A stretch of 64,000 nucleotides of DNA from an uncultured Ruminiclostridium sp. (GCA_947630175.1 CANRGJ010000006.1:116618-180617); one strand, 5' to 3'. Shown: positions 16,890 to 26,406, counted from the first letter of the stretch. Numbers and translations are program-made. The notes: generated from the sequence alone by a model not told the origin.

Positions 16890-16973
16890 TAATAAAGTCT
16901 CTCTTGAATTATGGAGAGACTTTATTATTTTCAATATACAAAGACAGCTCCGTCTAAATTCAGACGGAGCTGT
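16888..16973. terminator. Two hairpins separating accessory genes and lysis genes
   Basis: The first stem pairs AATAATAAAGTCTCTC (16888-16903) with its complement ending near 16930, with a following T-rich run: a plus-strand terminator. The second pairs ACAGCTCCGTCT (16944-16955) with AGACGGAGCTGT (16962-16973), 18 bases past the endolysin stop, and probably ends the minus-strand late transcript. Confidence 0.7.
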
Positions 16974-16990
16974 TTCTGTTTTATCTTATT

Positions 16991-17776
16991 TTATTTTCCG
17001 CTGCTATACGTCCCAAACTCCTCAAACAGCACCGCCCCGTCCGTGTCCGTCACCGCCGAATACAGGTCCGTCCCAAGATGCCTGAACCACTTCCGCCCAT
17101 CGGGCGCGGTGACGAGCTGGGAGGCAAGGTAGTACGCCCCACGCTCACAGCGCCCCTCCATAGCACAACTGGTGGACGCACCCTGACGTTTTGCGGCTAC
17201 GCCCAAGGACTTGTATATCTTGTTGCAGTCGACAACGTTGGGCGTGTCTGCGGAGCTTGTATCGTCCTCTATGCAGGGGCACTGGCACCAGTAAGCCCAG
17301 TCGCCCGCAGAAAACGCTGTCTGTACAACGCCGTCCTTGCTACCGTTAAGAGTGCACTCTATCACCTGACCGTTTCCAACGTACACACCGACGTGCCCGA
17401 AATCAGTTGTCATTACCAGTATGCCCTCAGTCTGCGGCATAGTGGCAATCTTGCCCTTGGTCTTTGCGGCAATGTACATAGTTCCAACGCCGTAGTCTTT
17501 GCTGCCGTCATAGCCCTTGGCATTTTTAGCGGTACCCACCCCGCCAAAATAATAAGACTTAATCAGCCCCACACAGTCACAACCATAATATCCCTTGCCC
17601 ACAAGCGCACTAAGAGCTTGCTTGCGGCTTGCGGGATACCGATTAGGGTACATCCCTGCAATCTGATTGATGTAATTTTCCGTGACTTCCCGCATTAAAC
17701 CGCCCCACATATAGACGGTTTTAAGGTTTAATGCGTCCTTACAGTATTTTACCAGCCCCGAATTAGTGTACATCAT
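16991..17776 (-). CDS. Phage endolysin, NlpC/P60-type
   Basis: 261 residues. The N-terminal 165 residues form a papain-like (NlpC/P60 or CHAP) peptidase with the catalytic Cys in GCDCVGLIKS and His in FGHVGVYVG; it cuts peptidoglycan peptides at lysis. The C-terminal 90 residues (from about 170) are a cell-wall-binding region with the SH3-like stretch WFRHLGTDLYSAV. The ATG pair overlaps the end of the holin gene by 14 bases and follows GGAGGG. It is the last gene of the late operon. Confidence 0.82.
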   Translation of the reverse strand: MMYTNSGLVKYCKDALNLKTVYMWGGLMREVTENYINQIAGMYPNRYPASRKQALSALVGKGYYGCDCVGLIKSYYFGGVGTAKNAKGYDGSKDYGVGTMYIAAKTKGKIATMPQTEGILVMTTDFGHVGVYVGNGQVIECTLNGSKDGVVQTAFSAGDWAYWCQCPCIEDDTSSADTPNVVDCNKIYKSLGVAAKRQGASTSCAMEGRCERGAYYLASQLVTAPDGRKWFRHLGTDLYSAVTDTDGAVLFEEFGTYSSGK

Positions 17777-18182
17777 CGTCTTTGCCCTCCTTAGTCTTAA
17801 GTTGCTCCAAAATATCCTTTAATTTTTGCGGCACTGGCAGTCCCAGCAGTGCCGCATTTTCTATTATCGACACGCCCTCATTGGCGATATAAAACAGCAT
17901 AACCGCCGACATACACACCGCTTGTCCGCCTAACACATTGGCGTCCAGAATATGCCCTACCGCTACAAAGATGAGTATCAAAAACTTTTTTGCCAGTCCT
18001 CGGAAACCTATTTCCGAGGACAGTTTTTTGTTTATCACTGCAATTATTACGCCCGTGACATAGTCCAACGCCATAAACGCTATCAATGCCCATAACAGCC
18101 CGTTTACCTCGCCAAAAAGAAAGCCAAGCACAGCTCCTACCGCGGCGGAAATCGTGTTAAAAATCATTTGTGCCTTATTCAT
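17763..18182 (-). CDS. Phage holin, toxin-secretion/phage lysis family (Phage_holin_4)
   Basis: 139 residues with three hydrophobic helices: about 10-27, 30-52 containing LLWALIAFMALDYVTGVIIA, and 70-100. The DYVTG motif after helix 2 is typical of the family. It forms membrane pores that release the endolysin encoded directly downstream, with which it overlaps by 14 bases. The charged tail ends KEGKDDDVH. Confidence 0.88.
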   Translation of the reverse strand: MNKAQMIFNTISAAVGAVLGFLFGEVNGLLWALIAFMALDYVTGVIIAVINKKLSSEIGFRGLAKKFLILIFVAVGHILDANVLGGQAVCMSAVMLFYIANEGVSIIENAALLGLPVPQKLKDILEQLKTKEGKDDDVH

Positions 18183-18184
18183 TT

Positions 18185-19621
18185 TTATTCTCCCTCCGTG
18201 ATCTCATACGTGACTTTCATGACCTGCGCCGACGTCTTTACGACAGGCTCAGAAAGATTGTTTATGGTCGCCAGATAGCGGCTGTCAGCGCACAGCAGGA
18301 TATTATTGCCAGTGCCGTAAACGTACACAAACGGCGACTTAAATGGCGTCAAAGCGGGGTATCTGTCGTTGTAATAAGTGCTTGCGCTCCCCGGACGGTT
18401 GTCTTTAAATATACAAAAATCACCGTTGGGATATAAGTGCATTATACACTTGAACATTCCATTGGTGCTCTGAGCGTCAGACAGCGTAAGTATTCCCGTA
18501 CCGTTGCTGTCTACCAAAAAAAGTGAAGGCACGTAGTAATATTTGCTGCTATTCTTAGGCAGCGTAAACGCCTCGCCCTTATCATCGCCGTTTGCATTGC
18601 ATTTACGATACGTCCACGGATTTATCGACACGCAGTAATAATAGCTGCCATTGTAATAAAATACTGCATAATTCCAACTTGGCGAGGAACTTCCATACAA
18701 AGGCTGCGGCGTATTAACAGTAACGGTATTCAGCGGTGACCCGTCCAGTCCGTAAGTCTTGTTCGTGATCTCGCTTGTCCCTGACCTATATATCTCGTGG
18801 ATCTTGTTGTCGTAAACATAGGTATGCGCACGTTGTTGAATCCCCGTGATAAGGTCTTTTGCCTCGATAATGCGGTTAGGCAGCTTGGAAAGCGTCATAA
18901 TAGAGGGGTTTGCAAATGTGATCTGCTGTATTTTGGTGTAGTCTGTGGTGCTGCGCTTGATCCCGTAGAACGTCCCGTCTCCGTTCTTGGCAAAGTACAG
19001 ATATGCTCCCGCATTTGCGCCCTCAAATGCGTCGAAACCGATGTAATTGTAATCCTCGTAAAGCGTATCATACGACGTATCGGGGTTAAATAGATAGTAG
19101 CTGTATGGCGGATTGCTCTCCTGACAGCCTTTATCATCGTTCTGATATCCGCATATTCCGCCCGCTTTCGAGGTGAGGGATAGGCATTTGATCTCGCCGT
19201 TCGCCTTGTCCGTGCCGAAGTCCCAGACGTGTCGGTATCCGTTTTCCAGTGCTCCGCTTTCATTTGTGTTGTACGTCCCCCTGTATTTGTTGGCGCCGCT
19301 GTATGTATCTCCCGCGTGTCCCACCTCGTGCACCCCGTCAGGTGGCATAGTGATGGTGGGATCCTCGGTGATCGTGTTGTCCCACATCAACACCCCGCCG
19401 AACGCTACGGTGGAAAGAGGGGTAAGAAATTTTCGCTTGTCAAACGCCTTGGTGTAGAGGCTGCTATATACCACTCGTGTCAGTTTTCCCAGCCCCAGCG
19501 GGTCGTTGTCGTTGATAAGATCCTGCACCGCATTTGTCACAATGTTGGTATTGGTCTGCTCGTGCTCCAGCTTCCCCGTCTTTGCGTCAAAAAGCTGTAT
19601 TTTTGATTTTCCTTTGATCAT
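18185..19621 (-). CDS. Phage tail tip/receptor-binding candidate
   Basis: 478 residues placed between the tail-associated protein and the holin, where siphophages of Firmicutes encode upper baseplate or receptor-binding proteins. The N-terminus KIQLFDAKTGKLEHEQTNTN is typical of such tail proteins, and the middle and C-terminal parts are Tyr/Asn/Gly-rich beta structure with YYNGSYYYC-like repeats resembling a propeller. There are no transmembrane or catalytic motifs. It is 2 bases upstream of the next protein and thus cotranscribed. The role is inferred from position. Confidence 0.6.
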   Translation of the reverse strand: MIKGKSKIQLFDAKTGKLEHEQTNTNIVTNAVQDLINDNDPLGLGKLTRVVYSSLYTKAFDKRKFLTPLSTVAFGGVLMWDNTITEDPTITMPPDGVHEVGHAGDTYSGANKYRGTYNTNESGALENGYRHVWDFGTDKANGEIKCLSLTSKAGGICGYQNDDKGCQESNPPYSYYLFNPDTSYDTLYEDYNYIGFDAFEGANAGAYLYFAKNGDGTFYGIKRSTTDYTKIQQITFANPSIMTLSKLPNRIIEAKDLITGIQQRAHTYVYDNKIHEIYRSGTSEITNKTYGLDGSPLNTVTVNTPQPLYGSSSPSWNYAVFYYNGSYYYCVSINPWTYRKCNANGDDKGEAFTLPKNSSKYYYVPSLFLVDSNGTGILTLSDAQSTNGMFKCIMHLYPNGDFCIFKDNRPGSASTYYNDRYPALTPFKSPFVYVYGTGNNILLCADSRYLATINNLSEPVVKTSAQVMKVTYEITEGE

Positions 19622-19623
19622 TG

Positions 19624-22464
19624 TTATTCCTCCTGTTTTATACTTGCCTTGTCATTTATTCCGCCAAGCGTGAGCTGAGGCGGGTCAAGGGTGATTTTTA
19701 CCTTCTCTGCGTTTATGATGTGCGGTATATCCTCTGTCGCTACATCTACCGCCGTGTCAAACGTTTCAAGGGTAATGTCGCTGTCTGTAAGCTCCAGTTT
19801 TCCAACGCCTACCTTCAAACCACGGCGAACGGGATCCCATACTCTGTGAGTGAGCTTAGCGCTTACGTCCTGCAAGGTGATGTTGTCGCTTTTAAGCGTG
19901 ATGTGCGGTATTTCTTGTGTAACACGGATAGTTCCGTCCCAAGCGGCGTTTGCCTCCAGTCCTGAGCCGTAAACGGTAGCGTATGTATTTGCACCGTCCA
20001 CCGTCCCCGCAGCGTCGGCGGATAGTATCTGCACACTTACGGTGTGACCGCCGTTTCCTGTGCCTACAAGCGGCATTGTTATCGTCTTAAAATGCACACC
20101 TGCGGGGCAGTCTTGGCTGTAAGTGTTTATTGTGGTGCTGTCAAAGGCGACGTTAAATTTTACAGTGCCGAAGTGAGTTATTGTAAACGGAATGGTGGTT
20201 GCAAATATGGGGAGACAGGACAAAGACGCCGAAAACTGTATCTTTACCACTTGATTTGGCATTGTACTGATATTTACTTTGCCGCTTCCCACCGAGAAAT
20301 AAACCGCCATTTGCTTAAGCCCCTCATCACCGCCGCTGTTTGTGACGGCTGACGACGTTTCACCCGAGCCCAGCTCCCTGAGCGTTGTGGAAAGCTCAAG
20401 TACAGTTTTCCAAGGCTCCTGGAGGTAATATTCCCGCCGTACTATCCTTACCCTTACATTAAGATCCATTTCCTCGTCCTGCACTGTCACTATATCGCCA
20501 AGGTCCCATGACTCGTGGGCATAATCTGTGAGTACGGACAAGTCCATAGCGTTAAGGGTGTAAGATATTCGCGGCGCTGCATATTCGGCAAGCCTTTGCT
20601 TTGTATATTCCAGCATTTGAGCTTTATCGCTGAACCCGGAGCAATCAAGCGTTGCTGCTCTTACCTCACTGCTGTATGTATAGTCCTCTACGTAATCCTT
20701 TCCGCCGTTTACGCTGGCGAAGGTCATTCCGTCAGCGCCTACCGCATAAAGCCTTGTTACCAGCTCTTTCGTATCGGTGGAGCGTTGTACGCTTTTAAGA
20801 TTTTTGCGGTATGTAAAGCTGGCGCCGCTGTCTTCGCCGCTAAAAGCCAGAAGATGTACGATACGGTTTGCGCTGTCAAATACCAGATCGCCGCCATATA
20901 TGCTTTGTATATCTCTGAGTATAGCAAGGGCGTTTTTCTCCGTGCTGTTCCAGGTCCGCCTTGCGCTGACTGTTATCTGCCCTATCGTCCAGCCGGTGTT
21001 TTGCAACGCGTGAGCCATTGGCAGCCTTGGCGGCTCGTCAGTAAATTGCCTTTGTGCTTTGGGCTCAGAGTATGCCAGGTCGTAAAATGTAGCCTCGGCG
21101 TATATCTGAGAGGTAGCGCCGTCCGTGTCCTTAACGTCTAAAACCGTCCTTATGCGATAAGTGGAATTTGAAATTTGTATTTGCTTTTCGTTTGTTATTA
21201 AATATCGCTTGACATCGTGATACGGCAGGCTGAATTGTAAAGTGTCAGCGCCGTTTATTTCCCCTGTGACAACTATGTCAAAAGCGTTTTCCAGAACCGC
21301 CTCCCAGTCGCCGTTATTATCCAGCAGCACAGGACGTGCATATCCCAGCCTTGAGTACGGCGAGCGTGGAATATTGTGCAGCTGTATTTCAAGGAGTTTA
21401 GGCGTTTTGCTTGCGACTTCGGTTTCAAGGCTTATGCGGAATTTGATATACTCCAGATTTGGGGATTGTAATTCTCCGTTTTCGCCTGTTTCCTGCCATT
21501 CTGTCCAGCTTACAAGGTCGTCCGACGTTGACGTTTCGACGGTCGAAACTGATGTTTCCCCTGCGGTGTATTCGGTGCTTACAGATACCTTTCCTGTCCC
21601 CGATAATGCACAGGGGACGGCTTTTGATAAATATATTCCGCTTTCGGGAAAACTCCCGTCCTCCTGCTGCCTGAGTATGACAGCTCCCTCGTCGGAAAAT
21701 GCGTCTATATCGCCACTCAGGTCGCCGCCGTTGCACTGGCAGGAACAGAGAAAATATACAGCCAGTTCTTCAGCCATCTGCCCACCGATAAAAATATCGT
21801 CGAGCCCGCCCGACCAGAATTCTGTTTCGGCGGATCTGCCTATATAAGCATTGCCGGGCAGGTCAGGGACCCACTCGGCTGTAAACGTCTCTTTTTCAGA
21901 GATCTGTGCGGTCATATTCCCTCGATTGCCCGCAACAAAGGTAATGTTGCGGTTTTCGGTTTCTATGCATACCGCAGCAAACAGCCACTTGTCTTTTTCA
22001 ATTCGCACGGCGTTCGGCGAAAACGTCTTGTCTTCCAGAACGGTGCCGTCTGCTCCAAGCAGCTTGAGCCTCAGCGCGTTTCCATATAATCCAAAGCACA
22101 TTGACGGCGTGGAAAATATCGGGCAGAAGATATTGCTTGTTACAGCGGCAGGATATATCCAGCCGCCTACTGATATTTTTTCCCCGATATTTGCAAGCGC
22201 CTCACCGCCGTTTTCTATGCTGAGATAACTGCCGCTGCCGCCCTGCACGTTAAGGCGCAGATGATTTCCAAGCCCGCCGGGCTGTATTTCAACGCTGTTT
22301 CCCTTGGCGTATGCGTAATTGTTGCCTGTTGCGTCGGGAAACCTGCGTTTGCCTTCGACCTCTTCGGCGTCGGTGTTAAAATGCCATAAGCCGATTGTCG
22401 ATTTATCGGCGGAAAGCTCCCCCGTGAAGTCCTCACGGGAAGTTATAATGCTTTTTATTGCCAT
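19624..22464 (-). CDS. Tail-associated protein with LamG-like and Tal-like domains
   Basis: 946 residues. The first 235 form a concanavalin/LamG-like module (IGLWHFNTDA, then GGWIYPAAV and NAYIGRSAETEF), probably carbohydrate-binding. Residues about 380-700 resemble the prophage tail-associated (Tal) baseplate hub, with FDIVVTGEINGADTLQFSLP and YDLAYSEPKAQ. A beta-rich C-terminal region follows. It lies directly after Dit, as the hub protein does in siphophages. The fusion of a LamG head to the hub may give host-surface specificity. No peptidase motif was identified. Confidence 0.75.
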   Translation of the reverse strand: MAIKSIITSREDFTGELSADKSTIGLWHFNTDAEEVEGKRRFPDATGNNYAYAKGNSVEIQPGGLGNHLRLNVQGGSGSYLSIENGGEALANIGEKISVGGWIYPAAVTSNIFCPIFSTPSMCFGLYGNALRLKLLGADGTVLEDKTFSPNAVRIEKDKWLFAAVCIETENRNITFVAGNRGNMTAQISEKETFTAEWVPDLPGNAYIGRSAETEFWSGGLDDIFIGGQMAEELAVYFLCSCQCNGGDLSGDIDAFSDEGAVILRQQEDGSFPESGIYLSKAVPCALSGTGKVSVSTEYTAGETSVSTVETSTSDDLVSWTEWQETGENGELQSPNLEYIKFRISLETEVASKTPKLLEIQLHNIPRSPYSRLGYARPVLLDNNGDWEAVLENAFDIVVTGEINGADTLQFSLPYHDVKRYLITNEKQIQISNSTYRIRTVLDVKDTDGATSQIYAEATFYDLAYSEPKAQRQFTDEPPRLPMAHALQNTGWTIGQITVSARRTWNSTEKNALAILRDIQSIYGGDLVFDSANRIVHLLAFSGEDSGASFTYRKNLKSVQRSTDTKELVTRLYAVGADGMTFASVNGGKDYVEDYTYSSEVRAATLDCSGFSDKAQMLEYTKQRLAEYAAPRISYTLNAMDLSVLTDYAHESWDLGDIVTVQDEEMDLNVRVRIVRREYYLQEPWKTVLELSTTLRELGSGETSSAVTNSGGDEGLKQMAVYFSVGSGKVNISTMPNQVVKIQFSASLSCLPIFATTIPFTITHFGTVKFNVAFDSTTINTYSQDCPAGVHFKTITMPLVGTGNGGHTVSVQILSADAAGTVDGANTYATVYGSGLEANAAWDGTIRVTQEIPHITLKSDNITLQDVSAKLTHRVWDPVRRGLKVGVGKLELTDSDITLETFDTAVDVATEDIPHIINAEKVKITLDPPQLTLGGINDKASIKQEE

Positions 22465-22473
22465 AAAAGCCCC

Positions 22474-23244
22474 CTACTTCCAGCGGCTCCTTGCGTCTAT
22501 TGTGAGAGATGTAAGCTCCGCTTTTCCTGCTGTCGCAATTTCTATCACGTTTGTTTTCGGGAGGAGTGACGGAAATGCAAGCGATTGCAAATGTGATAAT
22601 CCGTTTCCTGTGGTATATCCTTCCTCGTCAGTAACAGTCGCAGTCAGCAGGTCGCTGTCTATTACAAGTCTTTGATTGCGGTTCAGCGGTCCCGAGATTG
22701 TCAATTCGTTTCCGTTGGTGGATATTGTGATACTGCTTGCCGCTTCAGAGGGGATATATCCCTCTATCGTATATATGGGAGCGCTTACCGCATTTCCGTA
22801 CTGCCTTACTATGCTTTCACTTTCGGCAAGAGAAAATATTTCGTTTTCTGTGGAATATGCGTAAGGGTCAGGGCACATAAAGCGCAGGTTAAACGCTCCG
22901 CTGTACCGCACCAGCTTTTCCGTGTCTACCGTATCAGACAGCCTCGCCCAGAAAAATCTTCCGGGAACATCGTCAAGTATGAGCTGCTTTACTCCAGCCG
23001 TCGGGTCGAGCCAGTCTGCGACTCCGTCAAGTACCTTTGTCAGCGCCGCAAAATTCGCCTTGGGGTACACGTTGCAGTAAATGTCTATGTACCTTTCGCC
23101 ATATTCCGCGCCGAAGTCAATCACACCGGACTTTCCGGGAACTGCGCCCGTATTCCCACGCAGGGTGGGAACGGTGTTCCAAGAAACCAGGTGCGCTTTT
23201 ATACCCATTTCCTTTGATGAAACACCGTTGAAATAAAATCCCAT
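22474..23244 (-). CDS. Distal tail protein (Dit)
   Basis: 256 residues of the Sipho_tail family, forming the hexameric ring joining the tail tube and baseplate. N-terminal YFNGVSSKEMGI and the following VPGKSGVIDFGAEYGER match the Dit N-terminal domain; the C-terminal 120 residues are a beta galectin-like domain. It lies between the tape measure and the tail-associated hub, as usual. ATG start behind GGGGGAAAA. Confidence 0.85.
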   Translation of the reverse strand: MGFYFNGVSSKEMGIKAHLVSWNTVPTLRGNTGAVPGKSGVIDFGAEYGERYIDIYCNVYPKANFAALTKVLDGVADWLDPTAGVKQLILDDVPGRFFWARLSDTVDTEKLVRYSGAFNLRFMCPDPYAYSTENEIFSLAESESIVRQYGNAVSAPIYTIEGYIPSEAASSITISTNGNELTISGPLNRNQRLVIDSDLLTATVTDEEGYTTGNGLSHLQSLAFPSLLPKTNVIEIATAGKAELTSLTIDARSRWK

Positions 23245-23254
23245 ATTTTCCCCC

Positions 23255-25822
23255 TTATGCGGTCACCGCACGACCCTGCGCACGGGAATTGACCTGTATC
23301 AGATTATATAAGTCTTGAGATACCTTGCGTATATCGTCGTCGCTGCGCACGATCATCTGACTTACAGTAAACAGCGGTCCTGCGCTTGCCGCTTCGGACG
23401 CTGTTCCCGTATCGTAAGCGCCGATGTTCTGAGCCTTTCCGACTGTGCCAGTCGCTTTTGCATTTACGGTGAAATCGGTAGGAATAGTCGTCTGCATATC
23501 ATCAGCAAGATTGGTCATAACGCTGTTGATATTTTTGCTCATATCTTTAGCAGCGTTTACCGCCTCCTTGCTGTTTTTCTCAATGCCGCCGGCTAAACCG
23601 TCAGCCAGCATTTTTCCGACCCACGCCATTTCCTTTGACGGGGAGGCAATTCCGAAAAATCCGCATATACCGTCCCACAGTCCTGAAAGCCACCCTGAGA
23701 CCTGATCCCAGAGCCAGGAGGCGGCTCCGCTTATGCCTTCCCAAAGACCGCTTACAAGGTTTCCGCCTACTTCAGCTATCTTTCCTATCAGTCCGCCGAA
23801 TGCGTTTACAAGTCCTTCAATAATTTTCGGAACTGCTTTTACGATTTCGACGATTATTGTGGGAAGATTGGCGATAAGCGAAACAAAAAGCTCCACGCCT
23901 GCCATTATGATTTTGTCAAGGTTCCCAAAAATGCCGTTTACAACACCGTCAATAATTTTCGGGATTGCCTCCACTATCGTTGTTATTATAGTGGGCAGAT
24001 TTTGTATAAGCGCAATAAATAAGTCTATTCCTGCCTGTATGATAAGCGGGATAGACTCTATTAGCGCATTTATTACCCCGTCAATTATCTGCGGGATAGC
24101 CTCGACAACCGCTGTTATTATTTCGGGCAGCGCGCCCACAAGGGCGGTCAAAAGCTGTATTCCCGCCTGTATGAGCTGCGGGATAGCCCCGATTATAAAT
24201 TCCACGATCGCCGTAATAATTGACGGCAGCGCCTCAATGAGTACAGGCAGTGCGTCAAGCAGTCCCTGCGCCAGACCCGTGATAAGCTGTAAAGCGGCGT
24301 CAAGGAGCAGGGGGAGGTTGTCTATCAGCGTCTGTGTTATCTGCGTTATTACAGCCACGATCTGAGGGACAAGCGTAGGTATTGCATCCGCTATGCCCTG
24401 CATTAGCGTAACAATTATCTGCATACCTGCGTCCGCCAGCTGAGGCAACAGCTCCACAAGTGCCGATACTATTTCAAGCATTATGTTTGATACGGTGGGA
24501 AGAATAACGGGCATTGACGATATTATCCCGTCGGCAAGGGATTTGATTATACTCGGCGCGCTTTCCATCACAGCGACCGCTATCGAGCTGATGAGCTGCG
24601 TAAACTGCGGGAGCATTCCTGATATGTTGTTGATAAGAGAGGTAACTCCGTTTTGTATCGACTGTGCAGCGCCTTCATTTCCCGCTATAAGGTCGGAAAA
24701 TCCGTCCATTATAGTGGTCAATGCGGGGAGCATTTCTGACGTTATGCTGTTTTTAAATCCGCTGAAAGTGCTTTGCAGCTTGGTAAGGCTGTCTTCAAAC
24801 GCGGCGCTGGCTTTTACAGCCTCGTCGCTCATAATCATTCCGTAGTTTTCCGCCTCTTGTTTCAGGGCTGCTGTTTCCTTGGCGGTCATATTAAGCACGG
24901 CACCAAGGTCGGTAGCTGACTTTCCGAGCAGATCCGTCGCCGCCGCTGTCCTTTCGGAGCCCTCGCCCATATTTTGCAGGGCGGCGATAACTGCGTCAAG
25001 CTGCTGTTCCTGCGTTTTTCCGTTCAGTTCCTCGATGGACAAGCCTACGGCGGAGAGCTTTTCCGCCGCTGACGCTGAGCCGTTGGCGGCGTCAGTTATC
25101 ACGGTGGACAGCGTTTTCATTCCCGACTGTAAATTATTGACATCGGTACCGCTGCGCTCAAAGACATACGCCCATTTTTGATAAGCCTCGGCGCTTATGC
25201 CTATTTTCTGCGACATCTTGTCTATCTCGTCACCTGCTGCCGCCGTATCGTTAGCCATATTCCACACGGCTTTTCCTGCGGCAACTGCGGCGGTACCTAT
25301 GGCTGCAACAGCTGTCGCCATAACAGCGCCTATTTTCTTGACGGCAGAGCCCACCTTTTCAAACTTTCCTCCGGCGTTTTCTGCCTGCTTGCCGCTTTTA
25401 TCGATCGCGTCGGAAAATTTTTTTGTGTCTTTTTCGGCGCCGTTCATTTCGTCGGACAGGCTGTTTATTTCGTCGTTGTTCTGCTGGAGCTCCCTTTCCA
25501 TATCGTTAAGAGCGGCTTTCGCATTGTTGAGCTGCACCTGCCACGACTGCGTGCGCTTGTCGTTTTCCCCGAAGCTGTCAGACGCATTTTTCAGCGCTTT
25601 TTCAAGCGTTTCGATTTTACCCTTTTGCTCGTCTATCTGCTTGTTTAACACCTGGTTTTTGGCGGTGAGGGAAGCGACCGACTTTTCATTTTTATCGAAT
25701 TCAGAGGCAGCGAGTTTCATCTCACTGCCGAGGACTTTCATATTCTGGTTAATGTCGGACAGTGCCTTTTTAAATTCCTTCTCGCCCTCAACACCCAGCT
25801 TTATTCCTATTGTGTCCGCCAC
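23255..25822 (-). CDS. Phage tail tape measure protein
   Basis: 855 residues; it sets tail length and is injected with DNA. The N-terminal 140 residues are heptad-rich (KVLGSEMKLAASEFDKNEKS). A short hydrophobic segment KIGAVMATAVAAIG follows. From about 385 to 690 there are about nine amphipathic units of roughly 38-40 residues, each like LPTIITTIVEAIPKIIDGV. The GTG start (25822) follows AAGGAGG. It is placed right after the frameshifted tail chaperone ORF. Residues 700-770 (WEGISGAASWLWDQVSGWL) resemble known tape measure C-terminal regions. Confidence 0.92.
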   Translation of the reverse strand: MADTIGIKLGVEGEKEFKKALSDINQNMKVLGSEMKLAASEFDKNEKSVASLTAKNQVLNKQIDEQKGKIETLEKALKNASDSFGENDKRTQSWQVQLNNAKAALNDMERELQQNNDEINSLSDEMNGAEKDTKKFSDAIDKSGKQAENAGGKFEKVGSAVKKIGAVMATAVAAIGTAAVAAGKAVWNMANDTAAAGDEIDKMSQKIGISAEAYQKWAYVFERSGTDVNNLQSGMKTLSTVITDAANGSASAAEKLSAVGLSIEELNGKTQEQQLDAVIAALQNMGEGSERTAAATDLLGKSATDLGAVLNMTAKETAALKQEAENYGMIMSDEAVKASAAFEDSLTKLQSTFSGFKNSITSEMLPALTTIMDGFSDLIAGNEGAAQSIQNGVTSLINNISGMLPQFTQLISSIAVAVMESAPSIIKSLADGIISSMPVILPTVSNIMLEIVSALVELLPQLADAGMQIIVTLMQGIADAIPTLVPQIVAVITQITQTLIDNLPLLLDAALQLITGLAQGLLDALPVLIEALPSIITAIVEFIIGAIPQLIQAGIQLLTALVGALPEIITAVVEAIPQIIDGVINALIESIPLIIQAGIDLFIALIQNLPTIITTIVEAIPKIIDGVVNGIFGNLDKIIMAGVELFVSLIANLPTIIVEIVKAVPKIIEGLVNAFGGLIGKIAEVGGNLVSGLWEGISGAASWLWDQVSGWLSGLWDGICGFFGIASPSKEMAWVGKMLADGLAGGIEKNSKEAVNAAKDMSKNINSVMTNLADDMQTTIPTDFTVNAKATGTVGKAQNIGAYDTGTASEAASAGPLFTVSQMIVRSDDDIRKVSQDLYNLIQVNSRAQGRAVTA

Positions 25823-25834
25823 TTTCCCACCTCC

Positions 25835-26406
25835 TTATATCCCGTAGGGAATAACATCATCTATTGTCAAATACTGCTTTGGCTTTTTGATACCTAAAAA
25901 CTGCAAATGGCACTCTATCAGGTCAAGCGCCCAGCCTATAGGCATAAGCCATGCCTCCGCCTCGCTTTTTCCCAGCTGTACGGTGGCGAAATATATAAGA
26001 CGGGTAACCGTTTCCTCGTCGTTTACCCGTCTACTGTGTTTTTTGGCTCGTCCTCACTTTCCACGCTCCGCTTGCTGCCGTTTACCACAACGCTTGTTAT
26101 TGATTTTGATATCTCGGCAAAATCAGCCGGCGACGCCAGCACAGCCACCTCGTCTTCCGTAAGCGGCGTTCTTTTGTCCTCGGGGTGTAAAAGGTTATGC
26201 CGCTGTACGCCCTGATTGATAAGGAGAGTAACGAGCCATAATGCCTCGTCGATCTGCTCTGCGGCATTTTCGGCGTTGGTCAGCTTGTTTCCCATCTGCT
26301 CAAGCCCGCCGTATCTTTTAGTGATCTCCTGAGTTGCTTTTATTGACAAAACAGCCTCATACTCTTTGCCACAAAGGGTTATGACCGAGCTTCTGTCGTT
26401 TTCCAT
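25835..26406 (-). CDS. Tail assembly chaperone GT fusion (programmed -1 frameshift)
   Basis: If ribosomes slip back one base at A AAA AAC (26044 to 26038), the G reading frame continues into a 67-codon second frame with no stop until 25835. That frame includes EAEAWLMPIGWALDLIE, a helix like the T part of siphophage GT chaperones, and has no start codon of its own before it. The product would be about 190 residues and would bind the tape measure protein encoded next. The arrangement (G, slippery site, T, tape measure) is conserved in long-tailed phages. The fusion is predicted, not observed. Confidence 0.75.
26023..26406 (-). CDS. Tail assembly chaperone G (zero-frame product)
   Basis: 127 residues, acidic, mostly helical, beginning MENDRSSVITLCGKEYEAV and ending EDEPKNTVDG. 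It acts in the cytosol as a chaperone for tail assembly and is not part of the virion in related phages. It overlaps the major tail protein by one base. The slippery heptamer lies five codons before its stop. Confidence 0.8.
   Translation of the reverse strand: MENDRSSVITLCGKEYEAVLSIKATQEITKRYGGLEQMGNKLTNAENAAEQIDEALWLVTLLINQGVQRHNLLHPEDKRTPLTEDEVAVLASPADFAEISKSITSVVVNGSKRSVESEDEPKNTVDG
26038..26044 (-). promoter_or_regulatory. Slippery heptamer A AAA AAC for -1 frameshifting
   Basis: On the minus strand the codons CCA AAA AAC contain A_AAA_AAC in the zero frame. A -1 slip lets both tRNAs keep A-rich pairing and enters the T frame. It is located just before the G stop, as in other phage tail genes. 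Confidence 0.75.

Noticed and set aside
20515..21141. A 208-codon plus-strand frame inside the tail-associated gene.
   Set aside because: Antisense to a phage structural gene, Cys/Tyr-rich shadow composition, and no promoter or ribosome site.
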